A DNA stretch of 64,000 nucleotides from Goodfellowiella coeruleoviolacea (GCF_024171785.1 NZ_JAMTCK010000006.1:62001-126000); one strand, 5' to 3'; positions 17,327 to 26,248 are shown, counted from the first letter of the stretch. The notes: a model not told the origin generated them from the sequence alone. A program made the numbers and translations.

Positions 17327-19135
17327 TCAGCGGCGCAGCGCCGTCGCCACGTCGGCCAGGACCTCGGCGTGCTGGGCGCGCAGGGTGCCCCGGTCGGTGC
17401 GCACCTCGACCACGCGCAGGCCGGGCTGGGGCCGCAGTGCGGCGTGGAACTCGGCGGCGGTGGTGACCAGCGTGTGCGGCACGCCGTAGCCCGCGCACAG
17501 CAGGGCCAGGTCCGTGCCGTGCGGGGTGCCGAAGACGCGTTCGAACCCGGCCGCCTCGTGCTCGGGGGCGCCCTGCTCCAGCAGCGAGAAGATGCCGCCG
17601 CCGTTGTCGTTGAGCACCACGATCGCCAGGTCCGGCCGCTGTTCCTGCGGGCCGATCAGCAGGCCGTTGATGTCGTGCAGGAACGTCAGGTCGCCGAGCA
17701 GCGCGTAGCCCGGCCCGGCCGGTCTGTCCACAGTGGCCGTCGCCAGCCTGGTGCCCAGGGCCACGCCCACCGAGGTGGACACGCTGCCGTCGATGCCGGC
17801 TACCCCTCGGTTGGCGTAGACCAGCAGGTCGTCCCGCCGGTCGGCCACCAGGTCGACGTCGCGCACCGGGTTGGACGAGCCCAGGAACAGCACGGCGCGC
17901 TCGGGTAAGGCGTCCACCAGGTCCCTGGCGACGCGCAGCCCGGTCGGCCACGGGTGGCTGGCCAGCAGCGCGTCCAGCACGCCGCCGGCCTCCTCGTCGG
18001 CCCGCCGCCAGTCCGGCAGCCAGTTCGGGTCCACGAGTCGGGTGAAATCCGGGTCGGTCAGCGGCTCGCCGGTCTCGCCGGAGCAGAACACGTCGTCCGG
18101 GCCGAAGTGGGCGACCACGGTGGACGCCACGTGCTGCGGGTCGGTCCAGTCGCCGGCCGGGTCGCCGACCACCAGCACCACCCCGGTGGTCTTCAGCAGC
18201 CGCTGCACCCCCCTGGTGAGGGTGGGGCGGCCGACCACCACGACCGCGTCCGGGCGCAGCCGCTCGGGCAGCTGCCCGGAGTTGAGCAGCAGCGACCCGT
18301 AGCGCAGCACCTCCTTGGCGCCGGTCGAGCCGGTCATCCCGGTCGGCTCCACGATCACCGGCCAGCCGGCGCGTTCGGCCACCCGCACGGCCTGTCCGGC
18401 CGCCCGCCAGTCGCCGTCGCCGATCACCACGACCGTGCGCGACCACAGGGGTAACGGCGGTGCGGCCCCGCCGGCCGGCCCGCGCACCGTCCACGTGGGA
18501 CTGATCCGGGTCCAGCCGAGGCCGTCGGGCCGGCCGTCCAGCGGCTCCGGCCAGTCGTCGTCGCCGTCGGGCACCAGCGGCTCGCGGAACGGCAGGTTGA
18601 GGTGCACCGGCTGGTTGGCGTCGGCCCTGGCCACCGCGCGGCAGACCAGCCCGCGCCAGATGGCGTTCTGCCCGCCGCGGCGCTCGGCCACGGGGAACTC
18701 CACGGTGTCGGCCGCCGCGCCGAACACGCCCCGCTGGTCCACGGTCTGGTTGGCGCCGGTGCCGTACAGCTCGACCGGCCGGTCGGCGGTCAGCACCAGC
18801 AGCGCCACCCCGGCGTGGTGCGCCTCCAGCACGGCGGGGTGCAGGTTGGCCACGGCCGTGCCCGAGGTGCAGACCACGGCGGCGAACCCGGACCGGCCGG
18901 GGTGGGCGCCGCGCGGGGAGTGCTGGGCCAGGCCCTTGGCCAGGCCGAGGGCCAGGAAGCCGGCGCTGCGCTCGTCCACCCGCACGTGCAGGGTGAGCCG
19001 CTCCCGCACGGCCGCCTCGTACAGCGCGAACGCCAGCGGGGCGTTGCGCGAGCCGGGGCAGAGCACCACGTTCCGCACGTTGTTGCGGACGAGTTCGTCA
19101 ACGATGACCCGGGCCTGCGCCGTGGCGGGATTCAT
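17327..19135 (-). CDS. menD: 2-succinyl-5-enolpyruvyl-6-hydroxy-3-cyclohexene-1-carboxylate synthase
   Basis: About 602 residues. A thiamin-diphosphate enzyme joining isochorismate and 2-oxoglutarate in menaquinone synthesis. The N-terminal LCPGSRNAPLAFALYE and the cofactor-binding GDLTFLHDINGLL through VLNDNGGGIFSLLEQG are MenD signatures. ATG at 19133-19135, with a GTG directly before it as an alternative. It is divergent from menB, with 83 bp shared between the two starts. menC is not adjacent, unlike the arrangement in mycobacteria. Confidence 0.95.
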   Translation of the reverse strand: MNPATAQARVIVDELVRNNVRNVVLCPGSRNAPLAFALYEAAVRERLTLHVRVDERSAGFLALGLAKGLAQHSPRGAHPGRSGFAAVVCTSGTAVANLHPAVLEAHHAGVALLVLTADRPVELYGTGANQTVDQRGVFGAAADTVEFPVAERRGGQNAIWRGLVCRAVARADANQPVHLNLPFREPLVPDGDDDWPEPLDGRPDGLGWTRISPTWTVRGPAGGAAPPLPLWSRTVVVIGDGDWRAAGQAVRVAERAGWPVIVEPTGMTGSTGAKEVLRYGSLLLNSGQLPERLRPDAVVVVGRPTLTRGVQRLLKTTGVVLVVGDPAGDWTDPQHVASTVVAHFGPDDVFCSGETGEPLTDPDFTRLVDPNWLPDWRRADEEAGGVLDALLASHPWPTGLRVARDLVDALPERAVLFLGSSNPVRDVDLVADRRDDLLVYANRGVAGIDGSVSTSVGVALGTRLATATVDRPAGPGYALLGDLTFLHDINGLLIGPQEQRPDLAIVVLNDNGGGIFSLLEQGAPEHEAAGFERVFGTPHGTDLALLCAGYGVPHTLVTTAAEFHAALRPQPGLRVVEVRTDRGTLRAQHAEVLADVATALRR

Positions 19136-19205
19136 CACCCGTCACCCAGCTGAGCGACAGGACGACCGGCCCATAGTGGGACACATGCCCTCAAAGCCAC
19201 CCTCC

Positions 19206-19218
19206 TATCCTCGCAGGC
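19206..19218 (+). promoter_or_regulatory. Leaderless-type -10 element of menB
   Basis: TATCCT at 19206-19211 is seven bases before the GTG start and no ribosome site is present. CCTATCCTCGCAGG is a one-mismatch copy of the element before menF. Confidence 0.6.
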
Positions 19219-20175
19219 GTGACCGAGTCAACCGAGACCCACTCGCCGACCGGCTCGCCAGAGCCTAGTAATGGTCCTGTCTCCGAGCTGTTCGATCCTG
19301 CCGCGTGGCAGGAGGTGCCGGGGTTCGACTTCACCGACATCACCTACCACCGCGCGGTCGAGCACGGCACGGTGCGCATCGCCTTCAACCGGCCCGAGGT
19401 CCGCAACGCGTTCCGGCCGCACACCGTGGACGAGCTGTACCGCGCGCTGGACCACGCACGGATGAGCCCGACTGTCGGATGCGTCCTGCTCACCGGCAAC
19501 GGACCGTCCGCAAAGGACGGCGGGTGGGCCTTCTGCTCCGGCGGTGACCAGCGTATCCGTGGTCGGGACGGGTACCAGTACGCGTCCGGTGAGACGTCGG
19601 ACACCATCGATCCCGCGCGGGCCGGTCGGTTGCACATCCTGGAGTGTCAGCGACTCATCCGGTTCATGCCCAAGGTGGTCATCGCGGTGGTGCCCGGCTG
19701 GGCCGCCGGCGGTGGGCACAGCCTGCACGTGACCTGCGACCTCACCCTGGCCAGCGCCGAGCACGCGCGGTTCAAGCAGACCGACGCGGACGTGGGCAGC
19801 TTCGACGGCGGGTACGGCTCGGCCTACCTGGCCAGGCAGGTCGGCCAGAAGTTCGCCAGGGAGATCTTCTTCCTGGGCCGCCCCTACACCGCCGAGCAGG
19901 CCCGCGAGATGGGCATGGTCAACGCGGTGGTGCCGCACGCGGAGCTGGAGTCGACCGCGTTGCAGTGGGCCAAGGAGATCAACGGCAAGTCGCCGACGGC
20001 GATCCGGATGCTCAAGTACGCGTTCAACCTGATCGACGACGGCCTGGTCGGCCAGCAGCTGTTCGCCGGTGAGACGACCCGGCTGGCCTACATGACCGAC
20101 GAGGCGGTCGAGGGCCGGGACGCGTTCCTGGAGAAGCGCAGCCCGGACTGGTCCCGATTCCCGCACTACTTCTGA
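19219..20175 (+). CDS. menB: 1,4-dihydroxy-2-naphthoyl-CoA synthase
   Basis: 318 residues in the crotonase fold. Closes the second ring of the naphthoquinone head group. Motifs are NRPEVRNAFRPHTVDELYRA, CSGGDQRIRGRDGYQ, the oxyanion-hole GWAAGGGHSLHVTCDLTLA and SFDGGYGSAYLARQVG, followed by FLGRPYTAEQAREMGMVNAVV. The GTG start is fixed by the leaderless promoter. The first 30 residues (TESTETHSPTGSPEPS) are a Ser/Thr/Pro extension. The stop overlaps the menE start by one base. Confidence 0.96.
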   Translation: MTESTETHSPTGSPEPSNGPVSELFDPAAWQEVPGFDFTDITYHRAVEHGTVRIAFNRPEVRNAFRPHTVDELYRALDHARMSPTVGCVLLTGNGPSAKDGGWAFCSGGDQRIRGRDGYQYASGETSDTIDPARAGRLHILECQRLIRFMPKVVIAVVPGWAAGGGHSLHVTCDLTLASAEHARFKQTDADVGSFDGGYGSAYLARQVGQKFAREIFFLGRPYTAEQAREMGMVNAVVPHAELESTALQWAKEINGKSPTAIRMLKYAFNLIDDGLVGQQLFAGETTRLAYMTDEAVEGRDAFLEKRSPDWSRFPHYF

Positions 20176-21476
20176 TGGGCGGCGCGATGAACCCCACCGA
20201 CGCGGGCTCGCCCCGGCGGCTCGAACCGGTGCCGGTGCCGCTCGGCCCGGCCGTGCTCGACCTGCTGCCCGCGTTGCGCCGCGCGCTCGACGGCGTGGGG
20301 CCAGCGCTGCTGCCGGTGCCAGCCGACGACCAGCGGGAGGCCGGGGCGCTGGCCGCCGCCGTGGCCGCGCCCGGTGTGCTGCGCGCCGGCGAGGACAGCG
20401 CGGCCGACCCGACCGCCGTGGTGATCGCCACGTCCGGCTCCACCGGCGCGCCCAAGGGCGTGCTGCTGTCCGGCGCGGCCCTGCGCGCCTCGGCCGAGGC
20501 CACGCACGCGCGCCTGGGCGGGGTCGGGCGGTGGTTGCTGGCCCTGCCGGCCAGGCACGTCGCCGGGCTGCAGGTGCTGGTGCGTTCGCTGCTGGCCGGC
20601 CTGGAGCCGGGGGTGCTCGACCTGACGACCGGGTTCCGGCCGGCGGCGTTCGCGACCGCGGCCGAGCCGGTGCTGGCCAGCCCGGGCCGGCACTACACCG
20701 CGCTGGTGCCCACCCAGCTGTCCAGGCTGGTCGCGGGCGAGGGCCCGGGGCTGGCCGCGCTGCGCGCGTTCGACGCGGTGCTGCTGGGCGGTGCGGCCAC
20801 CCCGCCGTCCCTGCTGGCCACGGCCGCGGCCGCGGGCGTGCGGGTGGTCACCACCTACGGGATGAGCGAGACCGCCGGCGGGTGCGTCTACGACGGGGTG
20901 CCGCTGGCCGGGGCGCGGGTGCGGCTGACCCCGCTGACCGGACAGGACGGGCCGGACGGGCCGGCTCAGCGGGACACGCCGGACGGGCAGGCCGGCACCG
21001 GCCGGATCGACCTGGCCGGGCCGATGCTGGCCAGGGGCTACCGGCGGGCCGGGGACCCCGGGACCGGGGGCGGGGCCTTTGCCGAGGACGGCTGGTTCCG
21101 CACCGGGGACGTGGGCCGCTGGCTGCCGGACGGCCGGCTGGAGGTGGTCGGCCGGCTCGACGACATGATCAACACCGGTGGGGTGAAGGTGCCGCCGCTG
21201 CTGGTGGAACGGGTGTTGGTGGCCCAGCCCGGGGTGCTGGAGGCGTGCGTGACCGGGGTGGCCGACCCGGAGTGGGGCCAGGCCGTGGTGGCCGCGGTGG
21301 TGCCCGCCGACCCGGCGCGCCCGCCGGCCGAGCGCGACCTGCTGGACGCGGTGCGCGCCCAGGTGGGGCGGGCCGCGGTGCCCAGGCGGCTGCGGTTCGT
21401 GGCCGAGCTGCCCGTGCTCGGGCCGGGCAAGGTGGACCGGGCCGCGGTGCGGGCCGGGTTCGCGGCCGAGCACTGA
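20175..21476 (+). CDS. menE: o-Succinylbenzoate-CoA ligase
   Basis: 433 residues. Activates o-succinylbenzoate with ATP and CoA before MenB. The P-loop TSGSTGAPKG is at 86-95, the adenylation motif TTYGMSETAGG near 230, RTGDVGRWLPDGRLEVVGRL near 315, and the C-terminal lysine motif LGPGKVDR. Shorter than generic acyl-CoA ligases, as expected for MenE. Starts in a TGATG overlap with menB; ATG 20187 is an alternative. Residues 250-275 carry a GPDGP-type repeat not found in the core fold. Confidence 0.92.
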   Translation: MGGAMNPTDAGSPRRLEPVPVPLGPAVLDLLPALRRALDGVGPALLPVPADDQREAGALAAAVAAPGVLRAGEDSAADPTAVVIATSGSTGAPKGVLLSGAALRASAEATHARLGGVGRWLLALPARHVAGLQVLVRSLLAGLEPGVLDLTTGFRPAAFATAAEPVLASPGRHYTALVPTQLSRLVAGEGPGLAALRAFDAVLLGGAATPPSLLATAAAAGVRVVTTYGMSETAGGCVYDGVPLAGARVRLTPLTGQDGPDGPAQRDTPDGQAGTGRIDLAGPMLARGYRRAGDPGTGGGAFAEDGWFRTGDVGRWLPDGRLEVVGRLDDMINTGGVKVPPLLVERVLVAQPGVLEACVTGVADPEWGQAVVAAVVPADPARPPAERDLLDAVRAQVGRAAVPRRLRFVAELPVLGPGKVDRAAVRAGFAAEH

Positions 21477-21539
21477 TCCCACCTGCCCTGACACCACCCG
21501 ATCGAGTTAGGGATCACATCACCCGTTCGGGTTCTGCTC

Positions 21540-21569
21540 GGGCTAACCCGACGCTGGTCGAACTAGCCC
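21540..21569. terminator. Possible hairpin after menE
   Basis: GGGCTA (21540-21545) pairs with TAGCCC (21564-21569) across an 18-base loop, 64 bp after the menE stop. Weak evidence. Confidence 0.3.
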
Positions 21570-21731
21570 AACCGGCCGAGCAGCGGTACGCATAAGGTCA
21601 GAATTTTCCACCAAACAAAGCCGATTCGTTGACAAGTAACCGTCGCAGCGATTGGCTCCACCTCGCCTTGGGAGACGCGGCCCCGCTGCGGCGCCACGGC
21701 CGCACCGCGTGCCCAGACGAGGAGGCCGACC

Positions 21732-22994
21732 TTGTCCTCAGCTCCTGCCGGTAACAGACGGTTACTCGCCCGCACCCTGCCGGTGCTCGCCGCGGCCGCC
21801 GTCAGCCTGGCCACCTTCGCCAGCCCGGCGGCCGGCGCCGCCGAGCAGTCCGCCACCTGGCGCCCGGACCTGTCCACGGTGACCGACGACGACAGCAACG
21901 TGGTCACCACCGGCGGCACCGTCCGCCTGGACAACCTGGCCGTCTCCCCGGCCAGCGCCCGCACCGACCAGCGGTTCGGCATGCTCGTGGCCGACACCCA
22001 CCAGCTGAGCCAGCCCGCCAACACGGTCTCGGCCGCGGTGGACGCCACGGTGCCGGCCGGCTCGCAGCTGGCCGTGGAGGTGCGCGGCCAGCGCGCGGAC
22101 GGCCAGTGGTCGGAGTGGACCGAGGCCACCGCGGACAGCCCGGCCGTGCTGCCCTACAGCACCACCTCCGTGCAGGCCAGGCTGTCGCTGACCGCGCCGA
22201 ACGCCGCGGCCAGCCCCCAGGTGCGCGGCCTGTCGCTGACCGCGAGCACCACCGAGGCGGCACCCACCGCGCGGCTGGCCGCCGCCTCGGCCGGCAACAC
22301 CTACCGGATCTACGCCACCCGGGAGGGCCTGGTCGGCGGCACCACCGCCAACGGCCACGTGATCACCAGCCGGGACCACTTCGTGGCCCTGCCCTCCCGA
22401 CGCGGCCTGTCCAGCAAGGGCACCGGCACCTACAGCGTGCGGCTGTGCACCACCGGCACCTCGGTCCGCTGCGAGTGGGCGCCGGTGTGGGACGTGGGGC
22501 CGTGGAACATCGCCGACGACTACTGGAACCCCTCCGACGTCCGGCAGATGTGGCAGGACCTGCCCCAGGGCAAGCCCGAGGCGCAGGCCGCCTACCAGGA
22601 CAACTACAACAACGGCTACGACGACGGGCTCAGCCAGCGCAACCGCAAGCCGACCAACCCGGCCGGCATCGACCTGGCCGACGGCACCTTCTGGGACGGG
22701 CTCAAGCTCAGCGACAACTCGTGGCTGAACGTCACCTACCTGTGGACCGGCACCGGCCCGGCCGGCACCATCAAGACCGCGGGTGACCCGGTGAACGTGC
22801 GCAGCGCGCCCAAGCTCTCGGCCACCCAGGTCGGCCTCGGCGCCAACTACGCGCAGGTGCGGGTGGAGTGCCAGACCACCGGCGACACCGTCACCGGCAG
22901 CGGCGGCACCTCCAACGTCTGGTACCGGATCAACACCAACATGTACGTGTCCAAGGTGTACGTGACCGGCGTCTCAGGCGCGGCAACCTGTTGA
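21732..22994 (+). CDS. Secreted protein with C-terminal SH3-like domain
   Basis: 420 residues from a TTG start with GAGGAGG (21719-21725) six bases before it. Signal peptide RRLLARTLPVLAAAAVSLATF ending at AGAAE. The middle (about 180-340) holds a Trp/Tyr/Asn-rich domain (VWDVGPWNIADDYWNPSDVR, DNYNNGYDDGLSQRN). The last 70 residues look like a bacterial SH3 domain: DPVNVRSAPKLSATQVG and SNVWYRINTNMYVSKVYV. Likely exported and bound to the cell wall. Two cysteines (C445-type C-terminal pair: VEC and ATC) could form a disulphide. Enzyme activity is not apparent. Confidence 0.75.
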   Translation: MSSAPAGNRRLLARTLPVLAAAAVSLATFASPAAGAAEQSATWRPDLSTVTDDDSNVVTTGGTVRLDNLAVSPASARTDQRFGMLVADTHQLSQPANTVSAAVDATVPAGSQLAVEVRGQRADGQWSEWTEATADSPAVLPYSTTSVQARLSLTAPNAAASPQVRGLSLTASTTEAAPTARLAAASAGNTYRIYATREGLVGGTTANGHVITSRDHFVALPSRRGLSSKGTGTYSVRLCTTGTSVRCEWAPVWDVGPWNIADDYWNPSDVRQMWQDLPQGKPEAQAAYQDNYNNGYDDGLSQRNRKPTNPAGIDLADGTFWDGLKLSDNSWLNVTYLWTGTGPAGTIKTAGDPVNVRSAPKLSATQVGLGANYAQVRVECQTTGDTVTGSGGTSNVWYRINTNMYVSKVYVTGVSGAATC

Positions 22995-23060
22995 TCGGTC
23001 TGTGAGGCAATCCCCCAGCCTGGTGAAAAAGGCGGTGTGGCCATGTCGCAGGATGTAGGC

Positions 23061-23933
23061 ATGGCCACAGTCGCCCAGTGGATCGAGGGAGCCCGTCCCC
23101 GCACCCTGCCCAACTCGATCTCACCGGTTCTCGTGGGTGCGGGTGCGGCCCGCGCCATCGGTCAGTTCGTCTGGTGGCAGGCGGTGGTCGCCCTGGTCGT
23201 GGCGCTGGCGCTGCAGGTCGGTGTGAACTACGCCAACGACTACTCCGACGGCATCCGCGGCACCGACGCCAACCGGGTGGGGCCGTTCCGGCTGGTCGGC
23301 TCGGGCGCGGCCCGGCCGAAGGCGGTGCTGGCCGCGGCCGTGGCCTGCCTGGGCGTGGCCGCCCTGGCCGGCCTGGTGCTGGTGGCCGCGACCGGGCTGT
23401 GGTGGCTGCTGCTGGTCGGCGCCGCGTGCATCGCCGCGGCCTGGTACTACACCGGCGGCAAGCGGCCCTACGGCTACTCCGGCTTCGGCGAGGTCGCCGT
23501 GTTCGTGTTCTTCGGGCTGATCGGCGTGCTCGGCACGCTGTACGTGCAGTCCGGCCGGATCACCCTGGTGGGCGTGGCCGGGGCGGTCGGGGTCGGCGTG
23601 TTCTCCTCGGCCGTGCTGGTGGCCAACAACCTGCGGGACATCCCCACCGACCGGGAGACCGGCAAGCGCACCCTGGCGGTGCTGCTGGGGGACCGCAACA
23701 CCCGGGTGCTGTACTGCGCGCTGGTGGCCGTGCCGTTCGTGATCACCCTGCTGTGCGCGCCGGGCAACCCCTGGGTGCTGGTCGGTCTGCTCGCCCTGGT
23801 CCCGGTGATCCCCTCGGTGCGCACGGTGGCCGGTGGCACCACCGGGCGCGCCCTGATCCCGGTGCTGCGGGACACCGGCCTGGGCATGCTGGCCTGGTCC
23901 GCGATCACCGCCGTGGCCCTGGCCCTGGCCTGA
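23061..23933 (+). CDS. menA: 1,4-dihydroxy-2-naphthoate polyprenyltransferase
   Basis: 290 residues, UbiA superfamily, about eight or nine membrane helices. Attaches the isoprenoid tail to dihydroxynaphthoate. The first Asp-rich motif is NDYSD (59-63) in NYANDYSDGIRGTD; the second is NNLRDIPTDRETGKRTLAVL. The N-terminus MATVAQWIEGARPRTLPNSI matches the family, so the ATG at 23061 is preferred over the GTG at 23037. It ends just before a 14-bp repeat and converges on the helical module. Confidence 0.94.
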   Translation: MATVAQWIEGARPRTLPNSISPVLVGAGAARAIGQFVWWQAVVALVVALALQVGVNYANDYSDGIRGTDANRVGPFRLVGSGAARPKAVLAAAVACLGVAALAGLVLVAATGLWWLLLVGAACIAAAWYYTGGKRPYGYSGFGEVAVFVFFGLIGVLGTLYVQSGRITLVGVAGAVGVGVFSSAVLVANNLRDIPTDRETGKRTLAVLLGDRNTRVLYCALVAVPFVITLLCAPGNPWVLVGLLALVPVIPSVRTVAGGTTGRALIPVLRDTGLGMLAWSAITAVALALA

Positions 23934-23968
23934 GCCGCCCCTGCCCAGGCCCTGACCGGCCGCCCCGC

Positions 23969-24004
23969 GGGTTCAGGCCCCAGGGTTCAGCCCCGGGGGT
24001 TCAG
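23969..24004. repeat. 14-bp tandem repeat, three copies
   Basis: GGGTTCAG recurs at 23969, 23983 and 23997 with C/G-rich filling. The last copy provides the stop codon of the gene ending at 24001. Confidence 0.6.
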
Positions 24005-24453
24005 CGCAGGATGGAGCCGCCGCCCTCGTCCTCGCCGTGGTGGCCGCGCTCGGCCGCCTCCCTGGCCTCGATCACCTGGTCGAGGGTGTAGCCCTGCTCG
24101 AACTGCTCGTAGATGGCGCGCATCTGGCCGAGCTGCTTCTCCACGGTGGCGCGCACGTCCGGATCGTCGAAGGCCCGCCCCTCCAGCACGTCCTTCCAGT
24201 TCAGGTCGCCCCGCTCGACCTTCTTCTGCATCTCGCGCAGCTCCCGCGGGGCGTCCGGCTTGCGGGCCGCGTCCTGGATCTGCTGGATGTCGGCCTCGGT
24301 GGCCGCGCTGGGCGCCGGCTGGAGCTTGATCTTCTCCAGCTCCTTGAGCAGGTCCCTGGCCTTGCCCATGGACGCGTCCAGCTGGGCCTCGGCCTCGCGG
24401 ATCCGCGGGGTCTTCCAGCTGTCGTCGCGGAACGGCGCAGTGGGTCCGGTCAC
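24001..24453 (-). CDS. Helical acidic-tailed protein, paralogue of 27097-27552
   Basis: About 150 residues from the GTG at 24451-24453, which has GAGGG seven bases upstream. Predicted all-helical and soluble, with a charged coiled-coil-like segment (REAEAQLDASMGKARDLLKE) at 20-40. Residues 50-110 match the gene at 27097: SWK near the start, EADIQQI, VERGDLNWKDVLEGRAFDD, VRATVEKQLG. Both proteins end in an acidic patch followed by a short basic tail (GEDEGGGSILR here). It is the last gene of the transcript with the 481-residue WXG-type protein, 26 bp after it. Function unknown; chaperone or immunity partner is speculation. Confidence 0.7.
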   Translation of the reverse strand: MTGPTAPFRDDSWKTPRIREAEAQLDASMGKARDLLKELEKIKLQPAPSAATEADIQQIQDAARKPDAPRELREMQKKVERGDLNWKDVLEGRAFDDPDVRATVEKQLGQMRAIYEQFEQGYTLDQVIEAREAAERGHHGEDEGGGSILR

Positions 24454-24479
24454 GTCGTCACCCTCGGTCTCTCGTCGGT

Positions 24480-25925
24480 TCAGCGGTTCTGCCACCAGTT
24501 GGTGACCCGGTCCCGGACCCGGCCGGCGTCCTCACGCAGGTCACCGGCGAGGCCGCGCATGTTGTCCCTGGTCTCGCGCAGGTCCTGGACGCCCTGCTCG
24601 CCCACCACGCCCCGGGTCGCGGCCGCGCCGGCGTCGCGCACCGCGCCGCCCGGGTCCTGGCGGAAACCGTCCACGCCGTCCCGCGCGCTGGTCCAGCCCT
24701 GGCTGATGCCGTCCCGCAGGTCACCGGCGTAGCTGGGCATGTTGCGCGCGTGCTCGACGCCGCTGCGGGCCATGTCCGCGGTCTGGCGGACCTGGTCCAC
24801 GTGCTGGCCGATGTGCTCCTGGTACAGGTCCTGCCCGTAGCTGGTCACCCCGTCGCGGGCGGCGCCGAGCGCACCGCTGGCGCCGTCCCGGACCCCCTGC
24901 CTGGCCGCGTCCCAGGCGGAGCCGTCGCGCAGCGAGTCCACCGCGTTGCGCGCGCCGGCCCTGGCGTTGTCCAGCGCGTTGTGCGCGCCGTCCCGGGCGG
25001 CGTCCCACGCCTGCCCGGGCGCGTCCCTGATCCGCTGCTTCTGCTCGTCCCAGTTCTCGCGGGTCTCGTTCCACCCGTCCTTGAGGTCCTTGGGCAGGTC
25101 CTTGGACCGGTTGTAGACGTCGCGGGCGTCCCCGCTGGCTTCCCTGGCGTTGGCGGCGATGTCGGTGGCGTCGTCCTTGATCCCCTGGACGTTGTCCTTG
25201 ATGTTGCCGACCTCGTCGGAGATGCCCGTGGCGATGTCCACGACGTCGCCGATGCTGCGGGCGTCCTTGAGCTTGGCGAGCTGGCCGCCGATGTTCTGCA
25301 CCGACTCCCACAGCGCCTTGCAGCGCTCGATGATGTCCTTGACCGCGTCGATGATCGACATGATCTTCTGGTAGAGCTGGTAGGCGTCCCAGACCAGCTG
25401 GGCGGCGCGGATCCAGCCGGCCGCCGGGATCCAGATCTTGGCGATCGCGTCGATCAGCTTGTTCACCAGGGTCTTGAGCAGGTCGAGCGCCTTGGCGCAC
25501 AGCCGCTGCGACCCCTCGGCCACGCTGTTGAACCCCTTGGCGATCAGCTTGGCGACCTGGCCCTCGACGAACAGCCCGGCCCGCCACCCGGCCTGCACGT
25601 ACAGCTCGTGCTTGACCGCGGCGGCGCCGTCCCAGTTCTGCCGGACGGCGTTGACGTTGCTCACCAGGGTGTCGGCCAGCGTGCTCATGGCCTCGCCGAC
25701 CTTGTCCCAGCTCTCCCCGTCCTGGGCGATCTTCCGGAAATCACCGGTGATCGGCATGATCACCTTTTCGACGATGCTCTCGCCGGTGACCTTGGTGAAG
25801 ATCCAGTCCACCGCGGCGACCTGCCAGCCGGCCTCCTGGACCATCTGCTGGATGTCCGCACCGCTGGGCTCCTCGGGCGGCGACAGCACCTCGGTGATGG
25901 CGCCCCCGTCGTCGTAGTCACCCAT
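24480..25925 (-). CDS. Large helical WXG-type protein, candidate type VII secretion cargo
   Basis: 481 residues from the ATG at 25923-25925, in a TGATG overlap with the upstream small gene. Residues 20-140 form a helical domain with a W-x-G turn (WDG, 98-100) and several Trp (34, 41, 73, 114), resembling WXG100/LXG domains. Residues 145-215 are strongly amphipathic (LLKTLVNKLIDAIAKIWIP, KIMSIIDAVKDIIERCKALW) without a definite transmembrane span. Residues 285-470 are repeated Trp/Ala/Arg/Asp/Gly helices: WDAARDG (307), WDAARQG (338), WTSARDG (411), of roughly 11-residue periodicity. No signal peptide and no recognisable toxin domain. Secretion by an ESX system encoded elsewhere is an inference. 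Confidence 0.7.
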   Translation of the reverse strand: MGDYDDGGAITEVLSPPEEPSGADIQQMVQEAGWQVAAVDWIFTKVTGESIVEKVIMPITGDFRKIAQDGESWDKVGEAMSTLADTLVSNVNAVRQNWDGAAAVKHELYVQAGWRAGLFVEGQVAKLIAKGFNSVAEGSQRLCAKALDLLKTLVNKLIDAIAKIWIPAAGWIRAAQLVWDAYQLYQKIMSIIDAVKDIIERCKALWESVQNIGGQLAKLKDARSIGDVVDIATGISDEVGNIKDNVQGIKDDATDIAANAREASGDARDVYNRSKDLPKDLKDGWNETRENWDEQKQRIRDAPGQAWDAARDGAHNALDNARAGARNAVDSLRDGSAWDAARQGVRDGASGALGAARDGVTSYGQDLYQEHIGQHVDQVRQTADMARSGVEHARNMPSYAGDLRDGISQGWTSARDGVDGFRQDPGGAVRDAGAAATRGVVGEQGVQDLRETRDNMRGLAGDLREDAGRVRDRVTNWWQNR

Positions 25926-26248
25926 CAGACCCTCTTCTCCAAACCGTCCATGATCTTGGTGAACGTGTCCTGGATCTTGGCGTCCTGCTCGGAATAGTGG
26001 GCGGCGGTGTCCTTGATGCCCTGGGCGGTGCTGTCCAGTTTGTCCTCGACGATGTCCAGCGTTTCGTTGAACAGGGACCGCACCAGGTCGACGCCGGGCT
26101 GGAGAACCATCAGCAGGCCGGTGAAACCGGACTTGTCGCACGCGTGGTCCTGGACGTAGCCGCGGATCTCGCCGACTCTGCCCTTCAGGTTCTCGAAGTT
26201 GTCGGCGTAGGCGTTCAGTTCCTCGATCGCCACGTTGATATCGGGCAA
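25925..26248 (-). CDS. Small WXG100-like helical partner protein
   Basis: 107 residues, TTG start (26246-26248) with AAGGGGAG upstream. Predicted helical hairpin: EELNAYADNFENLKGRVGEI, then LVRSLFNETLDIVEDKLDST and AAHYSEQDAKIQDTFTKIMD. Size and layout match WXG100/DUF2580-type proteins of type VII secretion loci, though the turn lacks a clean W-x-G (it reads HACDKSGFTG). Its stop is fused with the start of the 481-residue protein, suggesting that the two are made together and form a complex. Confidence 0.68.
   Translation of the reverse strand: MPDINVAIEELNAYADNFENLKGRVGEIRGYVQDHACDKSGFTGLLMVLQPGVDLVRSLFNETLDIVEDKLDSTAQGIKDTAAHYSEQDAKIQDTFTKIMDGLEKRV

Noticed and set aside
21629-21634. TTGACA as the -35 of the secreted SH3 protein
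   Set aside because: No TAnnnT -10 occurs at 16-19 bp spacing downstream.
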